The position numbers were made by a program, and so were the translations under genes. A model generated the notes under the pieces. It worked only from the letters and a program-made list of their open reading frames with translations. It was not told the DNA's origin and did not search any database. 6,441 nucleotides of DNA from Enterobacterales bacterium (lineage in GTDB: Bacteria > Pseudomonadota > Gammaproteobacteria > Enterobacterales > Succinivibrionaceae), in NCBI GenBank assembly GCA_900768635.1, contig CAAGDP010000027.1, forward strand, positions 1 to 6,441, given 5' to 3'. Below, piece after piece: positions 6,349 to 6,441 of this stretch. Every line of letters starts with the position of its first letter. Positions within the stretch are counted from its first letter, which is position 1.

Positions 6349-6398
6349 GGTTGCGGAAACCCACTACCTTTAGGTGGTTGGAGGAGCAACCGACCTCC
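6349..6398 (+). mobile_element. Bulged hairpin resembling an IS200/IS605-type transposon end
   Basis: ACTACC (6363-6368) and GGTGGT (6373-6378) form a 6-base-pair stem (one G-T pair) with a TTTA loop. On the 3' side T6379 is extruded, and CC (6361-6362) then pairs with GG (6380-6381). An outer GGTTGC/GCAACC pair (6349-6354 and 6386-6391) encloses it, while GGAGG/CCTCC (6380-6384 and 6394-6398) offers a competing stem. IS608-type TnpA enzymes recognise subterminal hairpins with an extrahelical T in the stem. If this is a left end, the element would begin near 6340-6349 and continue beyond the window. No transposase is visible, so the call rests on shape only. Confidence 0.35.
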
Positions 6399-6441
6399 TA
6401 TCCTTGAGACTCTATGTATTTTTGTATAGTCGCTGACGATA

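Noticed and set aside
6361..6381. Intrinsic terminator of the yggS operon
   Set aside because: The hairpin is real but is followed by GGAGG-rich sequence rather than a T-run, and it contains a bulged T, so it does not look like a Rho-independent terminator.
6414..6441. ATG with nine open codons running off the right edge
   Set aside because: It is too short to identify, and no clear ribosome binding site precedes it. It could be the start of a gene in the suspected insertion element, but this cannot be supported.
1..6441. CRISPR array, tRNA or rRNA genes
   Set aside because: No regularly spaced repeats and no cloverleaf or rRNA-like sequence were seen on either strand.

Overview
This window looks like a piece of a gammaproteobacterial chromosome of moderate GC content. 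The main evidence is gene order. A pilT-pilU pair on the minus strand faces away from yggS-proC-yggT-yggU on the plus strand, which is the arrangement known from Pseudomonas aeruginosa and other Gammaproteobacteria. A PF09820-type AAA-ATPase gene, a family abundant in anaerobic gut and rumen bacteria, hints at a host-associated anaerobe such as a member of the Succinivibrionaceae. That placement is inference, not proof.

Layout from left to right. (1) Positions 1-851, minus strand: the N-terminal 283 codons of a predicted AAA-ATPase, cut by the left edge, with its own ribosome binding site and a good promoter candidate. (2) Positions 852-1277: a mostly AT-rich gap holding that promoter, a short palindrome, a possible gene relic, and a clear intrinsic terminator for the pil operon. 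(3) Positions 1278-3463, minus strand: pilT followed by pilU, 17 bases apart, encoding the type IV pilus retraction ATPase and its accessory paralogue. (4) Positions 3464-3858: the divergent control region. It holds a sigma70-like pilT promoter, a CRP/Vfr-like site upstream of it, a structured pilT leader, a minus-strand terminator-like hairpin, and a TATAAT -10 box for the yggS operon. (5) Positions 3859-6325, plus strand: yggS, proC, yggT and yggU, closely packed with two near or actual overlaps. (6) Positions 6326-6441: no gene. This tail contains a bulged hairpin resembling the ends of IS200/IS605 transposons, so an insertion element may begin here and continue past the right edge.

PilT and PilU together drive pilus retraction (twitching, DNA uptake, surface sensing). 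YggS binds PLP and maintains vitamin B6 homeostasis. ProC makes the last step of proline synthesis. YggT and YggU are conserved companions of poorly known function. Apart from the AAA-ATPase and the candidate insertion-element end, this is an ordinary, conserved housekeeping neighbourhood. I did not find a convincing new multi-gene system. The points most worth a second look are the non-coding structures around pilT and at the right edge.
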